From Porticoccaceae bacterium UBA2002 (GTDB taxonomy: Bacteria > Pseudomonadota > Gammaproteobacteria > Pseudomonadales > Porticoccaceae): DNA of 42,734 nt. This document shows, in pieces, positions 8,072 to 17,766 of this stretch; positions within the stretch are counted from its first letter, which is position 1; the number at the start of each line of letters is the position of its first letter. The notes under the pieces are model-generated. The model was not told where the DNA came from and ran no database searches. It worked only from the letters and a program-made list of their open reading frames with translations. The stretch spans positions 1 to 42,734 of the forward strand of contig DDCQ01000001.1 of assembly GCA_002334915.1 (NCBI GenBank). The letters are read 5' to 3'. The position numbers and the translations under genes are program-made.

Positions 8072-9010
8072 ATGACACAGAGTAATTTAGCGTTTGTATT
8101 CCCCGGCCAGGGGTCGCAAAAAATTGGCATGCTAGCAGAACTGGCGAGCCTCAACCCTGAGGTTGAAGCTACTTTTAAGGAAGCCTCAGATGCCCTGGAT
8201 TATGATCTCTGGCAGATGATTCAGCAGGGTGAGCAGGGGGATATAAATCTGACTGAGCGCACCCAGCCGATGCTGCTAGCTAGTAGTGTCGCCATCTGGC
8301 GCCTATGGAATGAAAAAGGCGGCCCGGGCCCGGCACAGATGGCCGGTCACAGTCTTGGCGAATGGTCTGCCCTGGTATGCGCAGGGGCACTGGAGTTTGC
8401 CGATGCAGTTAGAATTGTCCGCGCTCGCGGTGCCTATATGCAGCAGGCTGTTCCTGCAGGCGAGGGCGCTATGGCGGCCATTCTAGGACTGAGCCATGAG
8501 GTTATTATTGCCGCCTGTGACTCTGCTCGCGAAAATGGCACTGTTGACGCAGTTAATTTTAATGCCCCGGGGCAGGTGGTTATTGCTGGTTCAGCCGCGG
8601 CTGTTGATCGGGCCATTGCTATCTGTAAGGATGCGGGTGCCAAGCGCGCCTTAGCTCTGCCAGTCAGTGCGCCATTCCATACCTCTCTGATGCAACCTGC
8701 AGCTGAGCAGCTGACGGAATTGGTTCAGAGCACCATATTTTCCAGTCCATCAGTCCCAGTGGTGCATAATGTCACCGCCAAGCCTGAACAGGACGCAAAT
8801 GCTATCAAGTCGCTAATGCTTGAGCAGATCTATAAACCAGTTCTCTGGGTGGACTGCATTTTGGCGTTAAAAGCATCAGGCGCAGAACATTTTGTCGAGT
8901 GTGGCCCGGGCCGTGTGCTCAATGGTCTCACCAAGCGCATTGATCGGGATCTCAAGTCGTTCTCGACTGATGATCCTGCCAGTCTCGACAACGCATTGAC
9001 CTCTATTTAA
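8072..9010 (+). CDS. fabD: Malonyl-CoA:ACP transacylase
   Basis: Loads malonyl groups from CoA onto acyl carrier protein. The nucleophile Ser94 sits in GHSLGEW. The substrate-binding FPGQGSQ is at 10-16 and PFHTSLM carries the catalytic His. The frame is open further upstream inside plsX, but ATG at 8072 with a GAGG site just before it gives the standard 312 aa length. It is in an operon with plsX (7-base gap) and fabG (19-base gap). Confidence 0.96.
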   Translation: MTQSNLAFVFPGQGSQKIGMLAELASLNPEVEATFKEASDALDYDLWQMIQQGEQGDINLTERTQPMLLASSVAIWRLWNEKGGPGPAQMAGHSLGEWSALVCAGALEFADAVRIVRARGAYMQQAVPAGEGAMAAILGLSHEVIIAACDSARENGTVDAVNFNAPGQVVIAGSAAAVDRAIAICKDAGAKRALALPVSAPFHTSLMQPAAEQLTELVQSTIFSSPSVPVVHNVTAKPEQDANAIKSLMLEQIYKPVLWVDCILALKASGAEHFVECGPGRVLNGLTKRIDRDLKSFSTDDPASLDNALTSI

Positions 9011-9029
9011 CTACCTCTGGGAGTAAAGT

Positions 9030-9773
9030 ATGACCGTTGAACAAAAGGTGGCGCTTGTCACCGGAGCAAGTCGTGGCATAGGCGCGGCTATTGCCGATGA
9101 CTTGGGTCACTCTGGAATTACGGTGGTGGGCACGGCCACTACAGAAGCTGGCGCTGAAAAAATTACCCAGCGTTTTGCGGAACAGAATATTAGCGGCAGG
9201 GGCATGGTGCTCAATGTGACTGAGGCCAGCTCTGTGGACAGTCTGCTACAGACCATGGCTGAAGAGTTTGCAGCGCCCACTATATTGGTCAACAACGCTG
9301 GTATTACGAAAGACAATATACTTATGCGAATGAAAGACGACGAGTGGATGGATGTTGTAAATACTAATCTCAATGCTGTGTTCCGTCTGTCCAAGGCCTG
9401 TGTGCGGGCTATGACCAAAGCCCGCTGGGGTCGGATTATCAATATCAGTTCTGTGGTTGGTTCGATGGGAAATGGCGGCCAGAGCAACTATTCAGCAACT
9501 AAGGCTGGTGTTGAGGGCTTTGCCAGAGCGCTGGCAAAAGAGCTGGGCTCCAGAAGCATTACGGTTAACAGTGTGGCTCCAGGTTTTATTGATACCGATA
9601 TGACTAAGGAGCTTCCAGAAGCCAGTAGAGAAGCTATGCTTAAGCAAATTCCTCTGGCGCGACTGGGTGCCCCCAACGAGATCGCTGCTGTGGTTAGTTT
9701 TCTAACTTCTGAGGCTGCAGGCTATATTACTGGCGAGACTATTCATGTTAATGGTGGCATGTATATGGCGTAA
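9030..9773 (+). CDS. fabG: 3-oxoacyl-ACP reductase
   Basis: NADPH-dependent short-chain dehydrogenase that reduces 3-ketoacyl-ACP in fatty-acid elongation. The TGASRGIG nucleotide motif is at 11-18, NNAG at 88-91, and the catalytic triad is Ser141, Tyr154 and Lys158 (NISSVVG, SNYSATKAG). The C-terminus GETIHVNGGMYMA is typical. Length is 247 aa. A GGGAG ribosome site precedes the ATG. Confidence 0.97.
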   Translation: MTVEQKVALVTGASRGIGAAIADDLGHSGITVVGTATTEAGAEKITQRFAEQNISGRGMVLNVTEASSVDSLLQTMAEEFAAPTILVNNAGITKDNILMRMKDDEWMDVVNTNLNAVFRLSKACVRAMTKARWGRIINISSVVGSMGNGGQSNYSATKAGVEGFARALAKELGSRSITVNSVAPGFIDTDMTKELPEASREAMLKQIPLARLGAPNEIAAVVSFLTSEAAGYITGETIHVNGGMYMA

Positions 9774-9935
9774 CTCATTGATTTTAATGATTTAAGTGCC
9801 TTTTTTTAAAAGGGTACTAGCATTTTGGGAATTGTTAGGTAAAATGCGCGCCCTAAATCAAGGATTATCGATCGGTGAGCTTTTTGAGCTTGTCATCAAG
9901 TTAGACATCAGATCCCCTATAGGAGTGGAAATACG

Positions 9936-10169
9936 ATGAGCAACATTGAAGAACGCGTTATTAAAATGGTTGCAGAGCAGCTGGGTGTTAAGGAAGAAGA
10001 TGTAAAAACGACTTCGTCTTTTGTTGAAGATCTTGGCGCAGATTCACTGGATACCGTCGAGCTGATTATGGCTCTCGAAGAGGAATTCGATGCTGAAATT
10101 CCCGACGAAGAGGCCGAGAAGATTGCTACAGTTCAGGATGCAATTACCTATATCAGCGCTAACGGCTGA
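9936..10169 (+). CDS. acpP: Acyl carrier protein
   Basis: Acidic 77-residue carrier of the growing acyl chain. Ser37 in [10 protein letters not shown] is the 4'-phosphopantetheine site. The ribosome site is strong (TAGGAGTGG). The 162-base gap after fabG contains AT-rich sequence and a possible -10 (TAAAAT followed by GCGCGCC, about 9840-9852), so a separate promoter is likely, as expected for such an abundant protein. A rho-independent terminator follows at 10186-10214, so acpP transcripts can end before pabC. Confidence 0.98.
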   Translation: MSNIEERVIKMVAEQLGVKEEDVKTTSSFVEDLGADSLDTVELIMALEEEFDAEIPDEEAEKIATVQDAITYISANG

Positions 10170-10185
10170 TTGTTTCGCATTCGAA

Positions 10186-10214
10186 GAGCCGCTCCTTTTG
10201 GGGCGGTTTTTTTA
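10186..10214 (+). terminator. Rho-independent terminator after acpP
   Basis: Stem with arms CCGCTCC and GGGGCGG, loop TTTT, followed directly by seven T residues. It lies 17 bases after the acpP stop. In E. coli and Pseudomonas this is where fabF would begin; here the operon stops instead. Confidence 0.85.
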
Positions 10215-10242
10215 TGCCTGTCAGTTTTGTCATAATGCAGCC

Positions 10243-10248
10243 TATAAT
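10243..10248 (+). promoter_or_regulatory. Candidate -10 element upstream of pabC
   Basis: A perfect TATAAT lies 50 bases before the pabC ATG and just after the acpP terminator. No good -35 sits 16-18 bases upstream, so it is only a weak candidate for the promoter of the pabC-mltG-tmk-holB run. Confidence 0.35.
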
Positions 10249-10297
10249 GTTTCCCGAATAACGGGGCCCACTTCAAACCGAGTTCAGGCAGCACAGC

Positions 10298-11176
10298 ATG
10301 GTCTATCACAGTATTAATGGCGAGTTTGTTGGGACCTCTGGTGATGCCGCAGTCGGGCCTGGTGATCGCGGCCTGGCCTACGGCCATGGTCTGTTTGAGT
10401 CCATCTGTTACCACAGCGGCCAACTACCCCTTAAACAGCGTCATATGCAGCGTCTGTGCGCAGATGCAATGGTTCTGGGTATTGAGTTGGATTCATCCCT
10501 TATCAATACTTATCTCACTGCTTTTCAGGCCGATCTGGCAGCGGCAGGGCTTGACCAGGGAGTAGTCAGGGTTCAGGTAACCGCAGGTAGCGGTGGGAGA
10601 GGTTATCAGAGCCCGCCATCTATTTCTCCACTGGTTATCTGTCAGTACGCTGAATTCGATGAGGATCAGGCGCGACTGCATAGACAGCAGGGCATAAAGC
10701 TGTGGCGCTGTAGCTACCGACTGCCCTTAAATCCCCCACTGGCCGGCATAAAACATCTCAACAGGCTGGATCAGGTAATGGCACGCCGCGAATGGAGCAA
10801 TACTGACTATGCCGATGGTCTGATGCTGGCCGCTGATAACAATGTGATAGAGACTACGGCGGCTAATCTATTTGCTCGCACAGCGCATGGCTGGATAACC
10901 CCAGCCATCAATAATGCCGGTGTGGCCGGTGTTATGCGAATGCTGCTCAGTGCAGAGATATTCCCAGCTTTAACCATACCTGTATCTGTCAAAACTCTCT
11001 CCCTGAGTCAGTTAGAGCAAGCCAGTGAAATATTTGTCTGTAATTCACTCAGGGGAATTGTTCCGGTAACACAGATAGGCGAGTCAGGTTCTGATGCTAT
11101 GGTCAGTAAACTTATAGGCGAGCAGACAAAAATGCTTCAATCTGCTCTCGCACAGCAGTATTCTTGCTATCTATGA
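10298..11176 (+). CDS. pabC: Aminodeoxychorismate lyase
   Basis: PLP-dependent class IV aminotransferase-fold enzyme that releases p-aminobenzoate for folate synthesis. DRGLAYGHGLFES at the N-terminus, IKHLNRLDQV carrying the PLP lysine (about residue 150) and the family-typical METTAANLF-like stretch (VIETTAANLF) identify it. Length 292 aa is slightly above E. coli's 269. Its stop overlaps the mltG start (ATGA), implying translational coupling. A branched-chain aminotransferase-like role is possible in principle, but the position in the fab cluster favours PabC. Confidence 0.92.
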   Translation: MVYHSINGEFVGTSGDAAVGPGDRGLAYGHGLFESICYHSGQLPLKQRHMQRLCADAMVLGIELDSSLINTYLTAFQADLAAAGLDQGVVRVQVTAGSGGRGYQSPPSISPLVICQYAEFDEDQARLHRQQGIKLWRCSYRLPLNPPLAGIKHLNRLDQVMARREWSNTDYADGLMLAADNNVIETTAANLFARTAHGWITPAINNAGVAGVMRMLLSAEIFPALTIPVSVKTLSLSQLEQASEIFVCNSLRGIVPVTQIGESGSDAMVSKLIGEQTKMLQSALAQQYSCYL

Positions 11177-12222
11177 ATCGCTCTCTGTTGCGCCTGTTAA
11201 TTATCTTCCTTCTGCTGCTGTCCGTCGCTGGCGCTGGTCTCTATGTCTATGTCCAGTACCATATGGAGCAGCCGGTTATTCTTGCAGAGGAATCAGAGCA
11301 GGCAAAGCGCCTGTGGAGGGTCAAAAAAGGCAGCAACCTCAGCCAGGTAGCTCGGCAGCTGCACAGTGCGGGGATTCTGTCGCGACCTAAGCTAATGGCC
11401 AGGTACGCTAAATTTTCGGGACGAGCAGCTATTCAGGCTGGCAGCTACTGGATTGAGTCAGGGGATAATGCCAAATCCCTGTTGGACAAATTTAATCGCG
11501 GTGAGGTTGTCCAGTATCAGATCACCTTCCCCGAGGGCTGGTCATTTAAGCAATGGCTGGCGCAGCTGCAAAAAGTGCCCCAGTTCGACTCAATAGCGGA
11601 GCTAACTGCAGACCAGCTGCTGGCAGATGCTGATATTGAATTGGCTCACCCAGAGGGCTGGTTTTTTCCGGACACCTACAGTTACAGCGATGCAGATTCT
11701 GCCGCCGATATATTGCGCCAGGCCCATCGCCAGATGCGTGTGGTTCTCGATGAGGCCTGGCAAGCTCGGGAGCCAGATCTGCCCTACAAATCCCCCTATG
11801 AGGCGCTGATTATGGCGTCGATTATTGAGAAAGAGACCGGTCTTGCCTCAGAGCGGGAAGAGATTGCCGGAGTGTTTGTGCGACGGCTGCAAAAGAGAAT
11901 GCGCCTGCAGACAGATCCCACGGTGATCTATGGCATGGGGAGCGACTATCAAGGCAATATCCGCAGGGTGCATTTAAAGCAGCGTACGCCCTATAACACC
12001 TATATGATTAAGGGGCTACCACCCACACCTATTGCTATGCCCAGTGCGGCGGCGATCTATGCTGCATTACACCCACTGCCCGGGTCTAGCCTATACTTTG
12101 TGGCGCGGGGTGATGGTGGCCATTATTTTTCGGATACATTGGAAGAGCACCTCAGGGCGGTGCGTCAGTACCAAATTAAGCAGCGGGCGCAGAACTATCA
12201 ATCTGCACCTCAGCCAAACTAG
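11173..12222 (+). CDS. mltG: Endolytic murein transglycosylase MltG (YceG-like)
   Basis: Inner-membrane lytic transglycosylase that cuts nascent glycan strands. An N-terminal membrane anchor (about 4-26, LLRLLIIFLLLL) is followed by a LysM-like region (about 45-115) and the YceG domain. The catalytic glutamate is in SIIEKETG, and MRLQTDPTVIYGMG and GLPPTPIAMP are family signatures. ATG at 11173 overlaps the pabC stop (ATGA) and is preferred over the in-frame TTG at 11164. Length is 349 aa. Confidence 0.95.
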   Translation: MNRSLLRLLIIFLLLLSVAGAGLYVYVQYHMEQPVILAEESEQAKRLWRVKKGSNLSQVARQLHSAGILSRPKLMARYAKFSGRAAIQAGSYWIESGDNAKSLLDKFNRGEVVQYQITFPEGWSFKQWLAQLQKVPQFDSIAELTADQLLADADIELAHPEGWFFPDTYSYSDADSAADILRQAHRQMRVVLDEAWQAREPDLPYKSPYEALIMASIIEKETGLASEREEIAGVFVRRLQKRMRLQTDPTVIYGMGSDYQGNIRRVHLKQRTPYNTYMIKGLPPTPIAMPSAAAIYAALHPLPGSSLYFVARGDGGHYFSDTLEEHLRAVRQYQIKQRAQNYQSAPQPN

Positions 12223-12238
12223 AATCAACGGACTTTAA

Positions 12239-12876
<638 letters not shown>

Positions 12877-12877
<1 letters not shown>

Positions 12878-13845
12878 TGGCAGAGCAAGAGCCTCAACAG
12901 TCGGTTCCTCTGGCGCTGCCTCTGCCCTGGCAAGAGTCGCTGTGGCAGACGTTTATCTCGCGTCTTGATCAGAACCGGCTGCCCCATGCCATGATGCTGA
13001 CTGGCGCCACTGGTATTGGTGTTGAGCGCATAGCCGCAGCTCTGGCTCAGCGTTTGCTGTGCACTGCAGAGTTGAGTAAATATGCCTGTGGCTCCTGTAA
13101 AGGCTGCCAGCTAATCATGGCGGGCAACCATCCAGACCTTTCGACACTTGAGCCGGCAGAGGAAGGCAAAGCTATTCTTATTGATCAGGTGCGCGATCTT
13201 ATGGCCCGGCTAAGCAAGACTGCCCAGCAGGGCGGCTGGAAGGTGGCCCTGATATCGCCAGCCGAGACCATGAATATCAACGCCTCTAATGCCCTGCTAA
13301 AGAGTCTCGAAGAGCCCCAGGGAAAAACCCTGTTAATCCTGCTCTCATACCGCCCCAGTTTAGTCTCTGCCACCATTCGCAGCCGCTGTCAGGTGCAGAG
13401 TTTACCGTTGCCAGACCAGGCTCAGGCGAGCCGCTGGTTGGCAGAGGTCAGTGGTGACGCGCAGCTGGCTGAGCAGACATTGGACATAGCTGGCGGCAGG
13501 CCACTGCTGGCCCTGGACTATATGCAGGGCGATAGCCTGCAGCAACGACAGGCATTTGAGGGAACCGTTGAACAGGTGCGCAGAGGTGATCTGTCGCCCG
13601 TGGATGCTGCTCAGCAGTGTCACAGGCAAAACAGCGACCAGTTGCTGGACTGGTTTATGAATTATTTGCACAGGCTGGCAACTGGTGAGTTGCAGAATAG
13701 CCCAAACCCCGCTCTATTCGACTTTTCCGATAAGTTGCGCACAGCTCGCAGCTGGGTGTTGTCCGGCTCCAATATCAATCCCCAGCTACTGTGGGAAGAG
13801 CTGTTTATGGACTGGCTTCAGGTATTTCGTCGCAGAGGCGGGTGA
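12877..13845 (+). CDS. holB: DNA polymerase III delta' subunit
   Basis: Clamp-loader subunit of the replicative polymerase. The N-terminal AAA+ core carries a modified P-loop (TGATGIG) and a zinc module with four Cys (CTAELSKYACGSCKGC). SLEEPQGKTLLIL and the SRC motif (IRSRCQ) are the arginine-finger region typical of delta'. Length is 322 aa. Its start overlaps the tmk stop, so the two are likely translationally coupled. Confidence 0.94.
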
Positions 13846-13958
13846 TTGGTTGGCTATGTGCTAATCTGTTAATAGGCACCCAGGCGGTTTTAAATGCTGG
13901 TACAGAAGATACTTGTCTTGGCTGTCTGGCAGTTATTTTACAGGGAAGGGTATTCAGT

Positions 13959-14318
13959 ATGGCAAAAGGAAGCGGGTTTAGCGGCGGTAAAAGTGGCATT
14001 TTGGCTCTGGAAATTAAGGATGAGCGGGAGCTCTATGAACACTATATGTCTTTTGTGCAGGGCGGCGCACTGTTTGTCCCGACCAAGAGAAATCACGAGC
14101 TGGGTGATGAACTGTTCTTTTTATTAAGTATTTATCTGCACTCTGACCCCATACCTATGACAGGCAAGATTGTCTGGGTGGCTCATCAGGGATCTGGTAG
14201 CTCGCAAAAGGAAGGAGTGGGCGTGCAGTTTACGGAAGAGCAGGCAGAGCTTAAAATACAGATTGAACAGGCCCTAACTGGTACAGTGCATGCACAGCAT
14301 CCTACTTTGACCATGTAA
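13959..14318 (+). CDS. pilZ: PilZ-domain protein (type IV pilus biogenesis type)
   Basis: A 119-residue protein resembling Pseudomonas PilZ from the same holB-pilZ-tatD position: KSGILALEIKDERELYEHYM, GGALFVPT, GDELFFLL and KIVWV, ending HPTLTM. Like that PilZ, it lacks the RxxxR and D/NxSxxG residues needed for cyclic-di-GMP binding, so a pilus-assembly role independent of the ligand is expected by analogy. The frame is open upstream, but ATG at 13959 follows a GGGAAGGG ribosome site and gives the family length. No pilus genes are in the window. Confidence 0.9.
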   Translation: MAKGSGFSGGKSGILALEIKDERELYEHYMSFVQGGALFVPTKRNHELGDELFFLLSIYLHSDPIPMTGKIVWVAHQGSGSSQKEGVGVQFTEEQAELKIQIEQALTGTVHAQHPTLTM

Positions 14319-14365
14319 CTTAAACCAATTAACCTGAATTATAATAACCTGAACTAAAATAACCT

Positions 14366-15145
14366 ATGTTGGTAGATTCTCATTGCCACCTCGATCATTT
14401 GGATTTAACAGATCGGGAAGCTGGCCTCGATGGCGTATTAGCCGATGCGCGCTCCCGCGGGATTACGCAATTTCTCAGTGTGGCTGTAGACCTTGCCACA
14501 TCTGCCTCTCTGGTTGAGCTTACAGAGCGACACAGCAATATCTATTCGTCGGTGGGTGTGCATCCCCTGCAAAAAGTTGACCAGCCGGTGCCAGAGGTGG
14601 AGCAACTGGTTGCCCTGGCCAGAGCTCCCAGAGTAGTGGCCATAGGTGAGACCGGGCTGGATAATTTTTACAGTGCCGACAGCCATCAGTGGCAGAGGGA
14701 TAGCTTTATAAGCCATTTGCAAGCCAGCCAGCAGACAGGCAAACCTATTATTATTCACACCAGAGATGCCCGCGAGGAAACCATTGAGCTGCTGCGGCAA
14801 TATCCTCTAGAGGCCGGCGGGGTAATGCATTGCTTTACCGAGACCTGGGAGATGGCCGAGGCGGCTCTTGAGCTTGGCTTTTATATATCCTTCTCCGGCA
14901 TTGTTACTTTTAAAAGTGCCGAGGAACTTAGAGAGGTGGTGCGTCGCGTGCCTGTGGAGCGCATTTTGGTCGAGACAGACTCTCCCTGGCTGGCGCCCGT
15001 GCCCCATAGGGGCAAACAGAATGAGCCCCAATATGTTCGCGAAGTCGCCGAAACTGTCGCTGATTTAAAAGGTATCAGTCTCGAGCAATTAGCTGAAATT
15101 ACCACGCAAAATTTTCACCGATTGTTTAGAATACCAGTCCTGTAA
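14366..15145 (+). CDS. tatD: TatD-family metal-dependent DNase/hydrolase
   Basis: TIM-barrel metallohydrolase of the YcfH/TatD group. The metal ligands are visible: H6 and H8 in DSHCHLDH, Glu in GETGLDNF, His in IIHTRDA and HCF, and Asp in VETDSPWLAP. Length is 259 aa. It ends the long conserved cluster that starts at yceD, in the same order as in E. coli and Pseudomonas. The precise substrate is unsettled for this paralog; DNA 3'-exonuclease activity is known for the family. Confidence 0.93.
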   Translation: MLVDSHCHLDHLDLTDREAGLDGVLADARSRGITQFLSVAVDLATSASLVELTERHSNIYSSVGVHPLQKVDQPVPEVEQLVALARAPRVVAIGETGLDNFYSADSHQWQRDSFISHLQASQQTGKPIIIHTRDAREETIELLRQYPLEAGGVMHCFTETWEMAEAALELGFYISFSGIVTFKSAEELREVVRRVPVERILVETDSPWLAPVPHRGKQNEPQYVREVAETVADLKGISLEQLAEITTQNFHRLFRIPVL

Positions 15146-15167
15146 AGAATCCTATCGAGAACCACCT

Positions 15168-15821
15168 ATGTCCGAACTAACCACCACTGAATCACAGTTT
15201 ATTATTCGCACTTTTCCAGTTGGTCCCCTGGGCTGCAACTGTTCTGTGATTGGGGATCGCCTCTCTGGGCGAGCGCTGGTTATTGATCCAGGTGGTAATG
15301 CAGACCAGATACTGGCGCTGCTTGCCGAGCTCAACTTAAAAGCAGTGGCAATTATTCATACCCATGCCCATCTCGACCATATTCTCGCCGCTGGCGAAAT
15401 TAAAAATGCCACTGGTGCACCCATCTATCTGCATAAAGATGATCAATTCCTCTGGGATATAGTGGAAGAGCAGTGTGCACGATTTGGTGTGCCTCCAGTG
15501 AAGCTCCCCGATCCGGATCACTATCTACAGGATGATCAGGATCTGGGCTGCTGCGGTGGCGTAGCTATCCACACTCCAGGTCATACACCTGGTTCTATCA
15601 GCTTTTATTTTGAAGAGTATAAAACCCTGATCGCCGGAGACACCTTGTTTCAGGGCAGTATAGGTCGAACTGATTTACCCGGCGGCAATTTTGATCAGAT
15701 TATCAGCTCTATCAAAGAACGAATTTACAGTCTCGACGACGAGGCCGTGGTGGTGACAGGGCATGGCCCCAATACCAGCATCGGCCATGAAAAAATGGCC
15801 AACGGGTTTGTCCGCGCATAA
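15168..15821 (+). CDS. Metallo-beta-lactamase-fold hydrolase (YcbL / glyoxalase II-like)
   Basis: Zinc hydrolase of the MBL fold with the HTHAHLDH motif (H66, H68, D70, H71), GHTPGS with a ligand His, AGDTLF with a ligand Asp, and a final GHGPNT. At 217 aa it lacks the C-terminal glutathione-binding domain of full glyoxalase II, matching the short YcbL type. It begins 22 bases after tatD and may share its transcript. The dUTPase gene follows nine bases later. Confidence 0.88.
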   Translation: MSELTTTESQFIIRTFPVGPLGCNCSVIGDRLSGRALVIDPGGNADQILALLAELNLKAVAIIHTHAHLDHILAAGEIKNATGAPIYLHKDDQFLWDIVEEQCARFGVPPVKLPDPDHYLQDDQDLGCCGGVAIHTPGHTPGSISFYFEEYKTLIAGDTLFQGSIGRTDLPGGNFDQIISSIKERIYSLDDEAVVVTGHGPNTSIGHEKMANGFVRA

Positions 15822-15830
15822 GGAATAACT

Positions 15831-16451
15831 ATGAAACAACAGCTAGCAACCATGCTTGAATTGCAGGGTGATATGAATACCAAGGTCCATGCCGAATGGC
15901 GCGACCAGGATTTTGAATGGTACCGGGCCATCTGGGTTGAGTGTGCAGAGCTGCTGGATCATTACGGTTGGAAATGGTGGAAAAAACAGACCCCGGATGT
16001 AGATCAAATTGCCCTTGAGTTAGTCGATATCTGGCATTTTGGCCTCAGCTTGCTGCTACTGTCAGGGGACTCTGTAGAGACGATTAGTAATCGGGTTATT
16101 AAAGACTTTGACGGCCAGCAGGGCAGTGATGACTTCGCCATCGATCTCGAGGAGTTTACTGCCCAGACACTGATGACTAAAGAATTTGATATCGCCGGCT
16201 TTGCGCGCCTGATGGATGGCATCAAGATGGATTTTGAGACTCTCTATGTTGGCTATGTGGGCAAAAATGTGTTGAATTTCTTTCGCCAGGACAACGGCTA
16301 TCAGGATGGTAGTTACCACAAACAGTGGGGCGGCAAAGAGGACAATGAACATCTGGTGGAAATTGTTGCTCAGCTGGATACAGCTGCTGCCACTTTTAAG
16401 GATGATCTGTACAGCCAGATGCAGTCGACTTACCAGCGGCTGAATGGCTGA
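15831..16451 (+). CDS. Dimeric all-alpha dUTP diphosphatase (dUTPase_2 family)
   Basis: Hydrolyses dUTP to dUMP and pyrophosphate, keeping uracil out of DNA and supplying dUMP for thymidylate. It resembles the dimeric all-alpha NTP-pyrophosphatase-type dUTPases (Campylobacter, trypanosomatids, some phages and marine bacteria) rather than the trimeric Dut fold. Visible metal motifs are ECAELLDH (ExxE-like) and ALELVDIWHFGL (ExxD), plus the WKWWKK segment. Length is 206 aa. The 8-base gap to the preceding hydrolase suggests co-transcription. The activity call rests on family resemblance. Confidence 0.85.
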   Translation: MKQQLATMLELQGDMNTKVHAEWRDQDFEWYRAIWVECAELLDHYGWKWWKKQTPDVDQIALELVDIWHFGLSLLLLSGDSVETISNRVIKDFDGQQGSDDFAIDLEEFTAQTLMTKEFDIAGFARLMDGIKMDFETLYVGYVGKNVLNFFRQDNGYQDGSYHKQWGGKEDNEHLVEIVAQLDTAAATFKDDLYSQMQSTYQRLNG

Positions 16452-16545
16452 CATACAGCGGTGATATTCGTTTAGCAAATAAACTCTATAGGCCTTCTGA
16501 GGGGCTATTAACGTCCGACAGAGATGCATTTTTTTGTTGTGGCAC

Positions 16546-16551
16546 TATAAT
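16546..16551 (+). promoter_or_regulatory. Candidate -10 element of mdh
   Basis: A perfect TATAAT lies 67 bases upstream of the mdh GTG start. The -35 region is poor, so this is an AT-rich promoter guess only. Confidence 0.4.
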
Positions 16552-16617
16552 GGCAGCCTTTCTGGGAGCTACAGGCCAGAATTCCACAACCATCGATTAG
16601 ATTTACGGAGACAAACT

Positions 16618-17598
16618 GTGACTTCACCCGTTCGCGTTACTGTTACAGGTGCAGCAGGGCAAATTAGTTATTCCCTTCTGTTCCGAATCGCCGCCGGCGA
16701 AATGCTTGGCCCCAATCAGCCTGTTATTTTGCAGATGCTGGAAATTACACCTGCTCTTGGAGCACTCAAAGGTGTGGCTATGGAATTGGAAGACTGTGCC
16801 TTCCCGCTACTGGCAGGTATGGTCTGCACTGATGATGCGGCTGTTGCCTTTAAAGACTCCGACTATGCGCTGTTGGTTGGTGCCCGTCCCCGCGGCCCGG
16901 GTATGGAGCGCAAGGATCTGCTGGAAGCCAATGCGGCAATTTTCTCAGCTCAGGGCAAAGCACTGAATGACAATGCCTCTAAAGATATTAAAGTACTGGT
17001 AGTTGGCAACCCTGCAAATACCAATTCACTGATTGCCCAGCGCAATGCGCCGGATATCAACCCTCGACAGTTTACTGCTATGACGCGCCTCGACCACAAT
17101 CGTGCCATGAGTCAGATTGCCAATAAAACCGGCACCACGATCAATGATGTGACCCATATGACAATCTGGGGCAATCATTCAGCCACTCAGTACCCAGATC
17201 TCCACGAGACTAAGGTTAATGGTCAAGCAGCCATCGATATGGTTGACCAGAGCTGGTACGAAGATGACTTTATTCCCACAGTACAGCAGCGCGGCGCAGC
17301 TATTATTAACGCCCGTGGCGCCTCCAGTGCAGCCTCTGCCGCCAATGCAGCTATTGCTCATATGCGCAGCTGGGCTCTGGGCACAGCTGAGGGCGGCTGG
17401 GTAAGTATGGGCGTCTATAGCGACGGCAGTTATGGCATTGCTGAGGGTCTAATCTACTCCTTCCCCTGTGTCTGCAAAGATGGCGACTGGGAAATTGTTC
17501 AGGGTCTGGAAATCAATGATTTTTCCCGTGGCAAGATGCAGGCAACTGAGACAGAGCTGACCGAAGAGAGAGATGCAGTGCAGCATTTGCTACCCTAA
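16618..17598 (+). CDS. mdh: Malate dehydrogenase
   Basis: TCA-cycle oxidation of malate to oxaloacetate. The N-terminal [12 protein letters not shown] is the NAD(P)-binding glycine motif. [19 protein letters not shown] is the mobile loop with substrate arginines, VGNPANTNS follows, and [12 protein letters not shown] carries the catalytic His. This is the 326-aa cytosolic-type MDH, as in Burkholderia, not the E. coli type. The frame extends upstream to 16534, but GTG at 16618 has an ACGGAGAC ribosome site and the family's N-terminus. A terminator follows at 17617-17655. Confidence 0.95.
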   Translation: MTSPVRVTVTGAAGQISYSLLFRIAAGEMLGPNQPVILQMLEITPALGALKGVAMELEDCAFPLLAGMVCTDDAAVAFKDSDYALLVGARPRGPGMERKDLLEANAAIFSAQGKALNDNASKDIKVLVVGNPANTNSLIAQRNAPDINPRQFTAMTRLDHNRAMSQIANKTGTTINDVTHMTIWGNHSATQYPDLHETKVNGQAAIDMVDQSWYEDDFIPTVQQRGAAIINARGASSAASAANAAIAHMRSWALGTAEGGWVSMGVYSDGSYGIAEGLIYSFPCVCKDGDWEIVQGLEINDFSRGKMQATETELTEERDAVQHLLP

Positions 17599-17616
17599 AA
17601 TTTAGAGCACTGTTTC

Positions 17617-17655
17617 AAAAAAGACTGTCCAGTCTCTCTGGGCGGTCTTTTTTTT
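17617..17655 (+). terminator. Rho-independent terminator after mdh
   Basis: Ten-base stem GACTGTCCAG / CTGGGCGGTC (with G-T pairs), a short TCTCT loop, flanked by an A run and followed by eight T residues. It separates mdh from the peroxiredoxin gene. Confidence 0.85.
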
Positions 17656-17696
17656 GGTCTGTTTTTATACTCTTAGAAAAATAAACTATCGTTTCA

Positions 17697-17727
17697 TTGG
17701 CAGTGCTCTGGAAAAATTTGCTAAAGT
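17697..17727 (+). promoter_or_regulatory. Candidate promoter of the Bcp-type peroxiredoxin gene
   Basis: -35 TTGGCA (17697-17702) and -10 TAAAGT (17722-17727). The spacer is a long 19 bases, but a TG one base before the -10 makes an extended -10. The gene starts 40 bases downstream. Confidence 0.4.
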
Positions 17728-17766
17728 AGCCGGCCTCATCAACCAAACTGTTTTAAGGAGAAATTA

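Noticed and set aside
9796..9830. Terminator after fabG (CCTTTT/AAAAGG hairpin)
   Set aside because: The stem is short and AT-rich and no T run follows on the plus strand.
10317..10565. 82-codon plus-strand frame inside pabC
   Set aside because: Out-of-frame shadow of pabC; the pabC product has full family motifs.
16062..16529. 155-codon minus-strand frame over the dUTPase gene
   Set aside because: Antisense to a clear enzyme gene; composition is that of a reversed coding strand.
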